6,086 bases of DNA from Eubacteriales bacterium. Lineage in GTDB: Bacteria; Bacillota; Clostridia; Christensenellales; CAG-138. Position numbers and translations under genes: made by a program. The first letter of the stretch is position 1. The number at the start of each line of letters is the position of its first letter. Below the pieces are notes generated by a model, which was not told the origin of the DNA, made no database searches, and worked only from the letters and a program-made list of their open reading frames with translations. The DNA is taken from the NCBI GenBank assembly GCA_030695285.1, contig JAUYTF010000167.1, forward strand, positions 1-6,086, read 5' to 3'. Shown piece by piece: positions 1 to 5,990 of this stretch.

Positions 1-112
1 TGGTGTAAATGCTTAATATAGAATAAAACGCGATCATAGAAGGAACTACGATCAACGCAAGTATGGTATAAATGATTCGCTTTTTAATCGTTCTATTTTG
101 TTCTTTATTCAT
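1..112 (-). CDS. Partial N-terminus of a divergent membrane-anchored protein
   Basis: The minus strand reads from an ATG at 112-110 without a stop to the window edge, giving 37 residues of an N-terminus; the rest is outside. A basic, polar start (residues 1-12, with K3, R7, K10, K11, R12) precedes one strongly hydrophobic segment (about residues 13-33, containing P24). This is the usual form of an inside-positive signal anchor or first membrane helix. A weak GAG ribosome site lies 5 bases upstream of the ATG. Membrane sensor kinases of the YesM type in Gram-positive bacteria often begin this way, but so do many other membrane proteins, so the function is unassigned. It is divergent from the peptide operon and shares its upstream region, so a regulatory link is possible but unproven. 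Confidence 0.55.
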   Translation of the reverse strand, partial: MNKEQNRTIKKRIIYTILALIVVPSMIAFYSILSIYT

Positions 113-292
113 TTTTTCTCAGTGATTCATCACGAAAAAGACGAAATTGAACCGCCCGTTTTCTTCATGTTTATCACTCTCCGGCAGCGATTTGTTTTCG
201 AAGATTTGTTTGATTTGTTCTTGCCAGCATGAGTTTAGTTCATACTATCACAGACACAACTTTGTTGTAAATCGTGTTGGATCGGAATTCAA

Positions 293-323
293 AAAAGTGA
301 ATATGCTTTCAGGAAAAGTGAAT
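293..323 (+). repeat. Direct repeat AAAAGTGAAT x2, 21 bp apart; candidate operator
   Basis: The ten-base word AAAAGTGAAT occurs at 293-302 and again, exactly, at 314-323. The start-to-start distance is 21 bp, about two turns of B-DNA, so both copies face the same side of the helix. That geometry is typical of sites bound by dimeric response regulators. The repeat lies about 70-105 bp upstream of the best promoter candidate and between two divergent genes. Calling it an operator is inference. A shorter word, AAAGTG at 352-357, is not in phase with the pair. Confidence 0.35.
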
Positions 324-371
324 CATATGTTGCCCTGATCTGTTTGTGAAGAAAGTGCAGAATATACTGAA

Positions 372-400
372 TCGACTTTTATGTGCTTGCCTATTATTCT
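372..400 (+). promoter_or_regulatory. Weak candidate sigma-A type promoter for the maturase operon
   Basis: TCGACT at 372-377 (4 of 6 to TTGACA) is followed after 17 bases by TATTCT at 395-400 (4 of 6 to TATAAT). This would start transcription near 407 and leave a 5' leader of roughly 55 bases. A better -10-like word, TATATT at 434-439, lacks a -35 at a proper distance: TTGTCC at 405-410 is 23 bases away. The call is tentative. Confidence 0.22.
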
Positions 401-462
401 AGAATTGTCCTCAACCGATCACTCTGGCTGTCATATATTACCGAAACTATAAGGAGAGCACC

Positions 463-1917
463 ATGAATCGTTATAAACCAAAGGAACTTTTTATTTTCTC
501 CTTGGAAGGTCAACGCTTTTTGATGGAGCCGGACAAATGTGCGGCATACGACATTGATGAAATGGCCGAGATGCTTCTGATAGCAAACGAGCCGCTTACG
601 AAAGAGGAGGCATTAGCGAAACTAAATGCGGAGGATTCCGCGGATGCCGAGGAACTGTTTGACGGTCTTGTAGAGCTTGGCCTTCTGCAAGATGTGGATG
701 CGCCGAAGAAAGATCCAGAAAATATCGCATCTCAGGAAGAAGATTTATCTCTTTCATCATTAGTATTGAACGTTGCGCAGGGCTGCAACATGCGGTGTTC
801 TTATTGTTTCGCTGATCACGGCGTATATCATGACGAGCAAAAAATGATGAGTCGCGAGACTGCGGAAAGAGCGGTGGATTTTCTTGCAGGCTCGACGAAA
901 AGATCCTATCTATATGTCTATTTCTTCGGTGGAGAACCATTATTGAATAAGGATGTCGTATTGCATACGGTTCGATATACAAACGCAAAAGCAGCTGAGT
1001 TGGGAAAAGATACGATGTTTGGCATCACCACCAACGGCACGATTCTTGATGACGAGATACTTGCTTGCTTTGATGACAACAAATTCGCGGTGTTGGTCAG
1101 TTCGGATGGTCCGAAGAACATTCATGACAAGCAGCGCAGCATGGCTAATGGTGATGGATCATTCGATATCGTTCAACGCAATTTACTAAAACTTTCGGAG
1201 TATAAGAATATCTATTTAGGATGCCGTGCTACGTCAACTGCGGAAAACTCAAGTATCATGGAAGTCGTTAAGTATCTCGACACGTTTCCCCTGAAATATT
1301 GCCATATAGAGCCTGCGGCTCGATCGACACAGGAGGCCGATGCAAATAATAATGATCACGAGAACCTGAACATCGACGCTTTTCTGAAAGAATACGGTGA
1401 TGTCGTTAAACTGATGTGGCAAAAAATGAAAAACAAAGAATCGGTGCCGTATCGTACTTTCTTGAATGAGATCAAGATGCTGATTGGAAACACCGTGCGT
1501 CAGCGTCTTTGCAACATGGGATTCGGTACTGTGACGGTTTCGGCCGAAGGCGATATCTATGCCTGCCAGCGGCTGGTGGGCGAGCCGGGACAAATTCTCG
1601 GATCGGTGTACACCCCTGATATCCTGTCTGTATTTAAACCACACATCCCGCTAACGTTGGATGAAAAGGACGAGTGTCCCTCCTGCTGGGCGCGCTATCT
1701 CTGCGTAGGGGATTGTGTTGCCGAATCCATTTTACGGTACGGCGATGAACGCCCAAGGTTGGCCAGCCGTTGCCATTTCAAACGTGAGAAGTTGAAGTGG
1801 ACAATCTGGATTTACTCAAAAATGTTGTCAGAGATGGAGCGTGACGATATCGATGCAATATTCATGGAAGGGAATAGTCAATACAACAAGCTGACTCTTG
1901 ATCAACTGGGTATTTAA
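463..1917 (+). CDS. Radical SAM/SPASM peptide maturase (RiPP-modifying enzyme)
   Basis: This 484-residue enzyme should use S-adenosylmethionine and several [4Fe-4S] clusters to make radical crosslinks in a ribosomal peptide. Residues 1 to about 85 form an acidic alpha/beta region resembling a PqqD-like RiPP recognition element, which would bind a precursor leader. The radical SAM core starts near residue 97, with the cluster motif CX3CX2C at C108, C112 and C115 (C-N-M-R-C-S-Y-C-F) and the SAM-binding GGEP at 156-159. The C-terminus carries a complete seven-cysteine SPASM domain in the pattern CX12GX4C, CX2CX5CX3C, C: C350, C368, C405, C408, C414, C418 and C437. This implies two auxiliary clusters. 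The wording around the core resembles thioether-forming maturases of the SCIFF, ranthipeptide and sactipeptide type. The ATG at 463 has AAGGAGA at 451-457. The gene ends 55 bases before the Cys-rich peptide gene, its probable substrate. The exact linkage cannot be read from sequence. Confidence 0.93.
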   Translation: MNRYKPKELFIFSLEGQRFLMEPDKCAAYDIDEMAEMLLIANEPLTKEEALAKLNAEDSADAEELFDGLVELGLLQDVDAPKKDPENIASQEEDLSLSSLVLNVAQGCNMRCSYCFADHGVYHDEQKMMSRETAERAVDFLAGSTKRSYLYVYFFGGEPLLNKDVVLHTVRYTNAKAAELGKDTMFGITTNGTILDDEILACFDDNKFAVLVSSDGPKNIHDKQRSMANGDGSFDIVQRNLLKLSEYKNIYLGCRATSTAENSSIMEVVKYLDTFPLKYCHIEPAARSTQEADANNNDHENLNIDAFLKEYGDVVKLMWQKMKNKESVPYRTFLNEIKMLIGNTVRQRLCNMGFGTVTVSAEGDIYACQRLVGEPGQILGSVYTPDILSVFKPHIPLTLDEKDECPSCWARYLCVGDCVAESILRYGDERPRLASRCHFKREKLKWTIWIYSKMLSEMERDDIDAIFMEGNSQYNKLTLDQLGI

Positions 1918-1960
1918 GCATCGGAATTATTAGCACTCTTGATGGCGGTCAAAACAAGAG

Positions 1961-1968
1961 GGAGGTGA
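1961..1968 (+). promoter_or_regulatory. Strong ribosome binding site of the Cys-rich peptide gene
   Basis: GGAGGTGA, preceded by GAG, is an almost perfect complement of the 16S rRNA 3' end and sits 4 bases before the ATG at 1973 (7 bases after GGAGG). It is the strongest ribosome site in the window and is the main evidence that the short reading frame is translated, probably at a high level. Confidence 0.85.
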
Positions 1969-1972
1969 AACT

Positions 1973-2140
1973 ATGTCAAAGCATATCCGTAAACTATCTC
2001 TATTCGGGCCAGATGGACCAGCACACGCTGCTGCCCATGATAATTGCTATCCCTATTATGTAGCCGTATGTGACTGCGCAGGGCCCGGAGGGTGTAGCCA
2101 TTATATTTGCACCACCGAATATTTCAAACTCCCGACGTGA
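1973..2140 (+). CDS. Cys-rich 55-residue peptide, putative RiPP precursor
   Basis: This is a small gene directly downstream of the radical SAM/SPASM maturase and upstream of two ABC exporters, the position expected of the modified substrate. The protein starts MSKHIRKLSLFGPDGPAHAA. Residues 1 to about 24 are basic at first and cysteine-free, fitting a leader. The remainder holds all five cysteines, C25, C33, C35, C41 and C46 (Cx7CxCx5Cx4C), a Gly-rich turn at 37-40 (GPGG) and many aromatics (Y26, Y28, Y29, Y44, Y50, F51), ending in KLPT. There is no signal peptide and no membrane segment. The spacing is not the six cysteines of SCIFF, nor is it a clear CX3D ranthipeptide repeat series, and I do not recognise the family. 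Thioether crosslinking at cysteines is the likeliest modification given the maturase. The leader/core boundary is unknown; just before C25 is the simplest guess. The start is set by the strong ribosome site at 1961-1968. Translation is well supported; the role as precursor is inferred from context. Confidence 0.82.
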   Translation: MSKHIRKLSLFGPDGPAHAAAHDNCYPYYVAVCDCAGPGGCSHYICTTEYFKLPT

Positions 2141-2214
2141 TTCCCAATACTGTAGACCGGACACAATAATGCATTTACTTGCTTAACCCAAATCTGACCG
2201 CCTTCAATGTGAAC

Positions 2215-2247
2215 GGGGCATTGCGAGCTCTCTCGAATGCCCCTTTT
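2215..2247 (+). terminator. Intrinsic terminator or attenuator after the peptide gene
   Basis: GGGGCATT at 2215-2222 pairs perfectly with AATGCCCC at 2236-2243. Inside, CGAG at 2224-2227 pairs with CTCG at 2232-2235 around a CTCT loop, with a single bulged G at 2223. The 12-pair stem is followed directly by TTTT at 2244-2247. The short T-run suggests incomplete termination. The position, after a small highly translated peptide gene and before same-strand export genes, is the usual place for a leaky terminator that raises precursor mRNA above downstream mRNA. No antiterminator partner or ligand-binding fold is evident. Confidence 0.75.
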
Positions 2248-2265
2248 CAAAGTGATACATATCGC

Positions 2266-2270
2266 GAGGA
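2266..2270 (+). promoter_or_regulatory. Ribosome binding site that fixes the first ABC gene start at 2276
   Basis: GAGGA lies 5 bases upstream of the ATG at 2276. The longer in-frame ATG at 2237 has only a weak GCGAG upstream and lies inside the 3' arm of the terminator stem, so it is unlikely to be used. Confidence 0.7.
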
Positions 2271-2275
2271 ACACA

Positions 2276-4060
2276 ATGAAACCAATGCTATCATCAAAAC
2301 ATACAGTTGTTGAAAATATTCGATTCATATTGAGCGATATAAAACGGGAATGCAGACCATTGCTTGTGTGCTTATTTGCGGAGATACTGCTTGGCTGCAT
2401 AACACCCACGGTGATGTTATTTCTTCCAAAGATGATGATTGAATTCTTAACGCAGCCCACCACATCGCAGGTTCGTATAGGTCTTATCGCGTTCCTCTTG
2501 CTTTTGTCCGCTATAGCAAGCGCAATCTTGTCCTCTACTACGTCTGCTCATTATGTGTATCTTGGCAGTTTGAACATGAATTACCTAAAAAAACTGTTTT
2601 ACAGTGCCCTGGGCCACGATTACCAAAGCATAGAGAGTTCCAGCGGTCAAACGGAATACCAGCGTGCCCGACGCACTCTAGTCGGGGGAGCTGAAGCAAG
2701 TGTCTCTTCGCTTATGACGACTGGCCAGGCTCTTGTAGTAGGTATCCTGTGCTTCGCTCTGTTTTCGGGTGTTTTGGCGAGTCTGAATCCGACTGTTATG
2801 GCAGTGCTTGCAGCGTTATCAGTCGCTCAATATGCAATTATGAAACGGGCGCGAACCTTTGAGCAGAAAAACAGGAGCAAGCTCGCAGATGAAGAGAAAA
2901 GATTGTTTGTTGTAGAGACCATTATGGCTAATCCGTCTTATGGGAAAGATATTCGGATGTATGCCATGGCAGGTTGGATTCAAACCGTCTGGAACGGGAT
3001 ACTTGAGCAGTATGTCACTATTAACCGCATGGTCAACAATCGACACTTTGCCGCGGCGGCAGCTATTGCTGGGCTCGTTTTAATTAGGGATATTGCCGCC
3101 TATTTGTATCTGATCGGATGTGTGGTCAACAGTCGAATTACAGTGCCTGAGTTCTCATTGTATCTTGGAGCGGTTATTGGATTTTCCGCTTTTACCGGCA
3201 CAATCATGCAGCAAATCAATGAGATAAAACGCGCCAGCTTGTTGATGGATGATCTGCGAGCATTTCTTGATAAAGCCCCAGCAGATAGCATGTTAACGGA
3301 TGGTATACATAACCATTTTGAGTCTATTGAACTGCGCGATGTGTCTTTTTCATTTGAAGGGGAGGGAACTCCGTTTGTCGAGCATTTAAATCTGAAAATC
3401 CGACGTGGTGACAAAATTGCGGTTGTCGGGCTGAATGGCGGCGGAAAGACCACGCTGATCAAGCTTCTTTGTGGACTGTACTGCCCACAAAAAGGTATTA
3501 TCCTGATTAACGGAGAATCCGCTACGATGTTAGCCTCCAATGTCCGGTTTGCTTTTTTCTCCGCAGTGTTTCAAGATGGAACGTTCTTTCCATTCTCAAT
3601 TGCTGAGAATGTTTCGCTTCAACCAAAATCAGAGACGGATCTTGACCGTGTTATGGATTGCCTCCACCAAGTCGGGCTTGATCAAATGATCAATGTTTTT
3701 GATAAAGGGATACATTCTGTTCTTTCAAAGGACATCGATGCTGACGGAATCGTTCTGTCTGGAGGTCAACGCCAGAAATTATTGATGGCTCGTGCAATGT
3801 ACAAGAATGCCCCGGTTTGGCTTCTTGACGAGCCTGCCTCGTTTTTAGATCCACCTTCGGAAAGCAAATTATATCAACTATTGACGACTACGAGCAAAGA
3901 AAAAACAATTGTATTTATATCTCATCGGTTAACGAGCGCCCGTTTCTGTGACCGTATCGTTTTGTTGCAAAACGGCAAAGTTGCGGAAAGCGGAAGCCAT
4001 GACGAGCTGATGGATAAAAACGAAATATATGCCCATCTGTACCGTACCCAAACCGTTTAA
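2276..4060 (+). CDS. ABC exporter half-transporter 1 (membrane domain plus ATPase)
   Basis: This 594-residue (from the ATG at 2276) type IV-fold ABC exporter subunit lies in the cytoplasmic membrane and is predicted to drive export of the modified peptide. The membrane domain occupies about residues 25-315, with six likely helices near 28-50, 68-87, 152-171, 172-188, 259-284 and 290-312. The ATPase domain is complete: Walker A GLNGGGKTT at 385-393 (K391), Q-loop Q433, signature LSGGQ at 494-498, Walker B VWLLDE at 514-519 with catalytic E519, and switch H550. There is no N-terminal C39 peptidase domain, so this protein should not cleave the leader. Its partner is probably the next gene, 60 bases downstream. 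It follows the terminator at 2215-2247, so its expression likely depends on readthrough. A homodimer, or a role in producer immunity rather than export, cannot be excluded. Confidence 0.92.
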   Translation: MKPMLSSKHTVVENIRFILSDIKRECRPLLVCLFAEILLGCITPTVMLFLPKMMIEFLTQPTTSQVRIGLIAFLLLLSAIASAILSSTTSAHYVYLGSLNMNYLKKLFYSALGHDYQSIESSSGQTEYQRARRTLVGGAEASVSSLMTTGQALVVGILCFALFSGVLASLNPTVMAVLAALSVAQYAIMKRARTFEQKNRSKLADEEKRLFVVETIMANPSYGKDIRMYAMAGWIQTVWNGILEQYVTINRMVNNRHFAAAAAIAGLVLIRDIAAYLYLIGCVVNSRITVPEFSLYLGAVIGFSAFTGTIMQQINEIKRASLLMDDLRAFLDKAPADSMLTDGIHNHFESIELRDVSFSFEGEGTPFVEHLNLKIRRGDKIAVVGLNGGGKTTLIKLLCGLYCPQKGIILINGESATMLASNVRFAFFSAVFQDGTFFPFSIAENVSLQPKSETDLDRVMDCLHQVGLDQMINVFDKGIHSVLSKDIDADGIVLSGGQRQKLLMARAMYKNAPVWLLDEPASFLDPPSESKLYQLLTTTSKEKTIVFISHRLTSARFCDRIVLLQNGKVAESGSHDELMDKNEIYAHLYRTQTV

Positions 4061-4107
4061 ATATGCTGTTTTCGAAACTCAAGTGCGACGTTCTCCTTGT
4101 GATGTTT

Positions 4108-4111
4108 GGAG
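4108..4111 (+). promoter_or_regulatory. Ribosome binding site that fixes the second ABC gene start at 4121
   Basis: GGAG is placed 9 bases before the ATG at 4121. The in-frame TTG at 4106 overlaps this ribosome site and has none of its own, so the ATG is the better start. Confidence 0.65.
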
Positions 4112-4120
4112 CATATCAAT

Positions 4121-5893
4121 ATGAAAATCAATGACATCAAGGACATCTTGCGTTTTGTTTGGGCGAAAAGTCGCACAGCAGCTTCGCTCGCACTGCTATG
4201 TCCGTTATTAAATGCGATTAGCATAGGTGTGGGCACCATTCTCTCGGCAATGATCATAAATGGGTTGATTTCAGGTGTAGATAGTAAAACGCTTATTCTT
4301 ACGGTGCTAGTAGGGCTTTGCCTATTGTTTGTCTTGAAGATACTCGGTTCTTATTTGCAAAACAAAAAAGCAGTTCAAGTGAATATTCTCGAGAAGATAT
4401 TCAATATGGAAATCGGTCGAACGACGATGAAAATGGACTATGAAGCGCTGGAAAGCCCCGCTGTTGGAAAGCTGCGCGCTCGCATGAATAATGACCGCCA
4501 ATGGGGTTTGGGCTTTGGCAGCGTGATTCGCCAAGCAGAAGGTGTTGTCGATGGCATTTTCGGCGTTATAACAGGCATCGTTCTGTTAATCCCATTTCTT
4601 ACCACAGCAGGACATGTCTCGACTTCGTTGTTTTTTTTCACTGCCATCCTGCTCAGTTTCGCATCGGCTGCTGTCAGCGTACGCTTCGTTGGAGACCGCA
4701 ATTTAAAAATGTTGGATGAGTATACGGCTTCCAGTGCGTTTTTCGGGCATTTCATATGGCAGCCTCTCAACGTATCCTCTGTGAAAGACATTAATCTTTT
4801 TCATGCATATGCGCTAATTCGAGAGCATGTAGATCAGAGATACGATCAGAAAGATCGCTGGACAACCCGATATGCTAGGCTTCATATGACAGGCGGGTTG
4901 GTGAGCGGCTTGTCAATCGGAATGATCCAGTTTGGAGCAAACATGCTCATACTGCTACGCGCCGCATCCGAATCGATACCCGCTGGTTCGGTCATGCTTT
5001 ATATCGCCGCCTTCTTAGGGGTCTCCGTGAGTTTTTCTCGGCTTTGCGCTACAGCCGCTTCGTTATCGATTGCTGCAAAGCGACAAAAAAGTACGCTGGA
5101 ATATTTAAAATCAGACGAAGTAGCCGAAGGAGATACACATCCGGTGTCCCAAATTAAGAAACATGAAATTACTTTTGAAAACGTGTCGTACCGCTATCCC
5201 GGATGCAATAACTTCGCGCTGCGAAATGTTTCATTTTCCATTACGGGGCACACCCGCATTGCCGTTGTTGGATTAAACGGCAGCGGTAAAAGTACATTGA
5301 TCAAGTTGTTATGCCGCCTAATTGAGCCGACGGAAGGACGTATTCTTCTGGATGGAACAGACATCAAGTATTATGAAATCGGATCGTATCGGAATCTGTT
5401 TGGAGTTTTGTTTCAGGATTTCAAACTGTTGCCATTCACGTTAGACCAAAATGTATCCGCAAGCACCCGTCCGGACAGGGAACGCGTTTCGTCAGTTCTT
5501 GCGCTTTCGGGCTTTCATGACCGGCTGTTTGAACTTCCTTTGGGAATTGACACCCCGCTTTATAGTGTTTTCCATGAGAAAGGTATTGATATGTCCGGTG
5601 GCGAATCGCAAAAAATCGCAATTGCCCGCGCACTGTACCGTGATGCATCGTTTATTATCCTTGACGAGCCTACAACCGCTCTTGATCCTATATCAGAATG
5701 CAAGCTCTATAAAGAATTTCATGCATTCTCAAAGAATAAAGCTGTAATTTTTGTTTCTCACAGGCTGTCATTCGGCTATCTAGTGGATGAGATACTCGTA
5801 TTTTGCGATGGTCTTCTCATCGAGAGGGGTAGTCATGAGTCCCTTATTGCCAAATCAAATAGTGCTTATGCCGAGCTATGGAAAGAGGGTTAA
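4121..5893 (+). CDS. ABC exporter half-transporter 2 (membrane domain plus ATPase)
   Basis: This second half-size ABC exporter, 590 residues from the ATG at 4121, is the probable partner of the preceding subunit. The membrane domain has likely helices near residues 20-50, 58-79, 143-160, 167-187, 257-279 and 288-306. The ATPase domain shows an A-loop aromatic at Y357 or Y359, Walker A GLNGSGKST at 384-392 (K390), Q-loop Q432, signature MSGGE at 491-495 (a deviation from LSGGQ), Walker B FIILDE at 511-516 with catalytic E516, a TALD D-loop and switch H547. Both subunits therefore keep a catalytic glutamate and switch histidine, so neither is obviously a dead ATPase, though the altered signature makes one composite site slightly non-canonical. 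No peptidase domain is present. The two paralogues are clearly diverged, which favours a heterodimer over a recent duplication. The substrate is inferred only from the linked maturase and peptide genes. Confidence 0.92.
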   Translation: MKINDIKDILRFVWAKSRTAASLALLCPLLNAISIGVGTILSAMIINGLISGVDSKTLILTVLVGLCLLFVLKILGSYLQNKKAVQVNILEKIFNMEIGRTTMKMDYEALESPAVGKLRARMNNDRQWGLGFGSVIRQAEGVVDGIFGVITGIVLLIPFLTTAGHVSTSLFFFTAILLSFASAAVSVRFVGDRNLKMLDEYTASSAFFGHFIWQPLNVSSVKDINLFHAYALIREHVDQRYDQKDRWTTRYARLHMTGGLVSGLSIGMIQFGANMLILLRAASESIPAGSVMLYIAAFLGVSVSFSRLCATAASLSIAAKRQKSTLEYLKSDEVAEGDTHPVSQIKKHEITFENVSYRYPGCNNFALRNVSFSITGHTRIAVVGLNGSGKSTLIKLLCRLIEPTEGRILLDGTDIKYYEIGSYRNLFGVLFQDFKLLPFTLDQNVSASTRPDRERVSSVLALSGFHDRLFELPLGIDTPLYSVFHEKGIDMSGGESQKIAIARALYRDASFIILDEPTTALDPISECKLYKEFHAFSKNKAVIFVSHRLSFGYLVDEILVFCDGLLIERGSHESLIAKSNSAYAELWKEG

Positions 5894-5990
5894 TTGATGT
5901 TTGTCATCGCTACCAGTCGTATATATTTATTCGTACTCAGCAAAAATTCACTTTCCATGATCCAAAAAGATTCGCTGTAATCTTATCCTA

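Larger units (their letters stand above)
113..462. other. Divergent intergenic region with no convincing gene
   Basis: These 350 bases separate the left-hand minus-strand gene from the maturase gene and must hold the promoters for both directions. I see no credible coding frame. The only open frame on the plus strand begins with TTG at 147, has no ribosome site and has an unremarkable Ser/Cys-rich translation. The noteworthy contents are a 10-bp direct repeat at 293-302 and 314-323, a small ACAAC-TTT-GTTGT palindrome at 256-268, a weak candidate promoter at 372-400 and the maturase ribosome site at 451-457. Confidence 0.6.
2141..2275. other. Spacer between peptide gene and first ABC gene
   Basis: This 135-base spacer is longer than the other gaps in the operon (55 and 60 bases). 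Apart from the terminator-like hairpin at 2215-2247 and the ribosome site at 2266-2270 I see no coding frame with a ribosome site, no second peptide gene and no good promoter. Its length and content fit a processing or attenuation segment between the precursor and the transport genes. Confidence 0.5.

Noticed and set aside
256..268. Palindrome ACAAC-TTT-GTTGT upstream of the maturase
   Set aside because: A five-pair AT-rich stem of this size is expected by chance in an AT-rich region, and it shows no second copy or link to a promoter.
147..338. 63-codon plus-strand open frame starting at TTG in the intergenic region
   Set aside because: It has no ribosome site, a non-ATG start and a low-complexity Ser/Cys-rich translation without recognisable domains, and it runs across the likely operator region.
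405..439. TTGTCC and TATATT as the maturase promoter
   Set aside because: The spacing between the two elements is 23 bases, too long for a standard sigma-A promoter.
2081..2095. Gly-Gly in the peptide (residues 39-40) as a double-glycine leader cleavage site
   Set aside because: Cleavage there would put three of the five cysteines in the leader, the upstream residues lack the hydrophobic pattern of double-glycine leaders, and neither ABC protein carries a C39 peptidase domain.
2101..2463. 120-codon minus-strand frame across the terminator and first ABC start
   Set aside because: It is antisense to the end of the peptide gene and to the ABC gene, has no ribosome site or recognisable motif, and reads as a shadow.
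3100..3540. 146-codon minus-strand frame inside the first ABC gene
   Set aside because: It lies opposite the end of the membrane domain and the Walker A region of a well-supported ABC gene. It is a shadow frame, as are the other antisense frames within 463-5893.
5896..5908. Hairpin GATG-TTTGT-CATC just after the second ABC stop as a terminator
   Set aside because: The stem has only four pairs and is not followed by a T-run.
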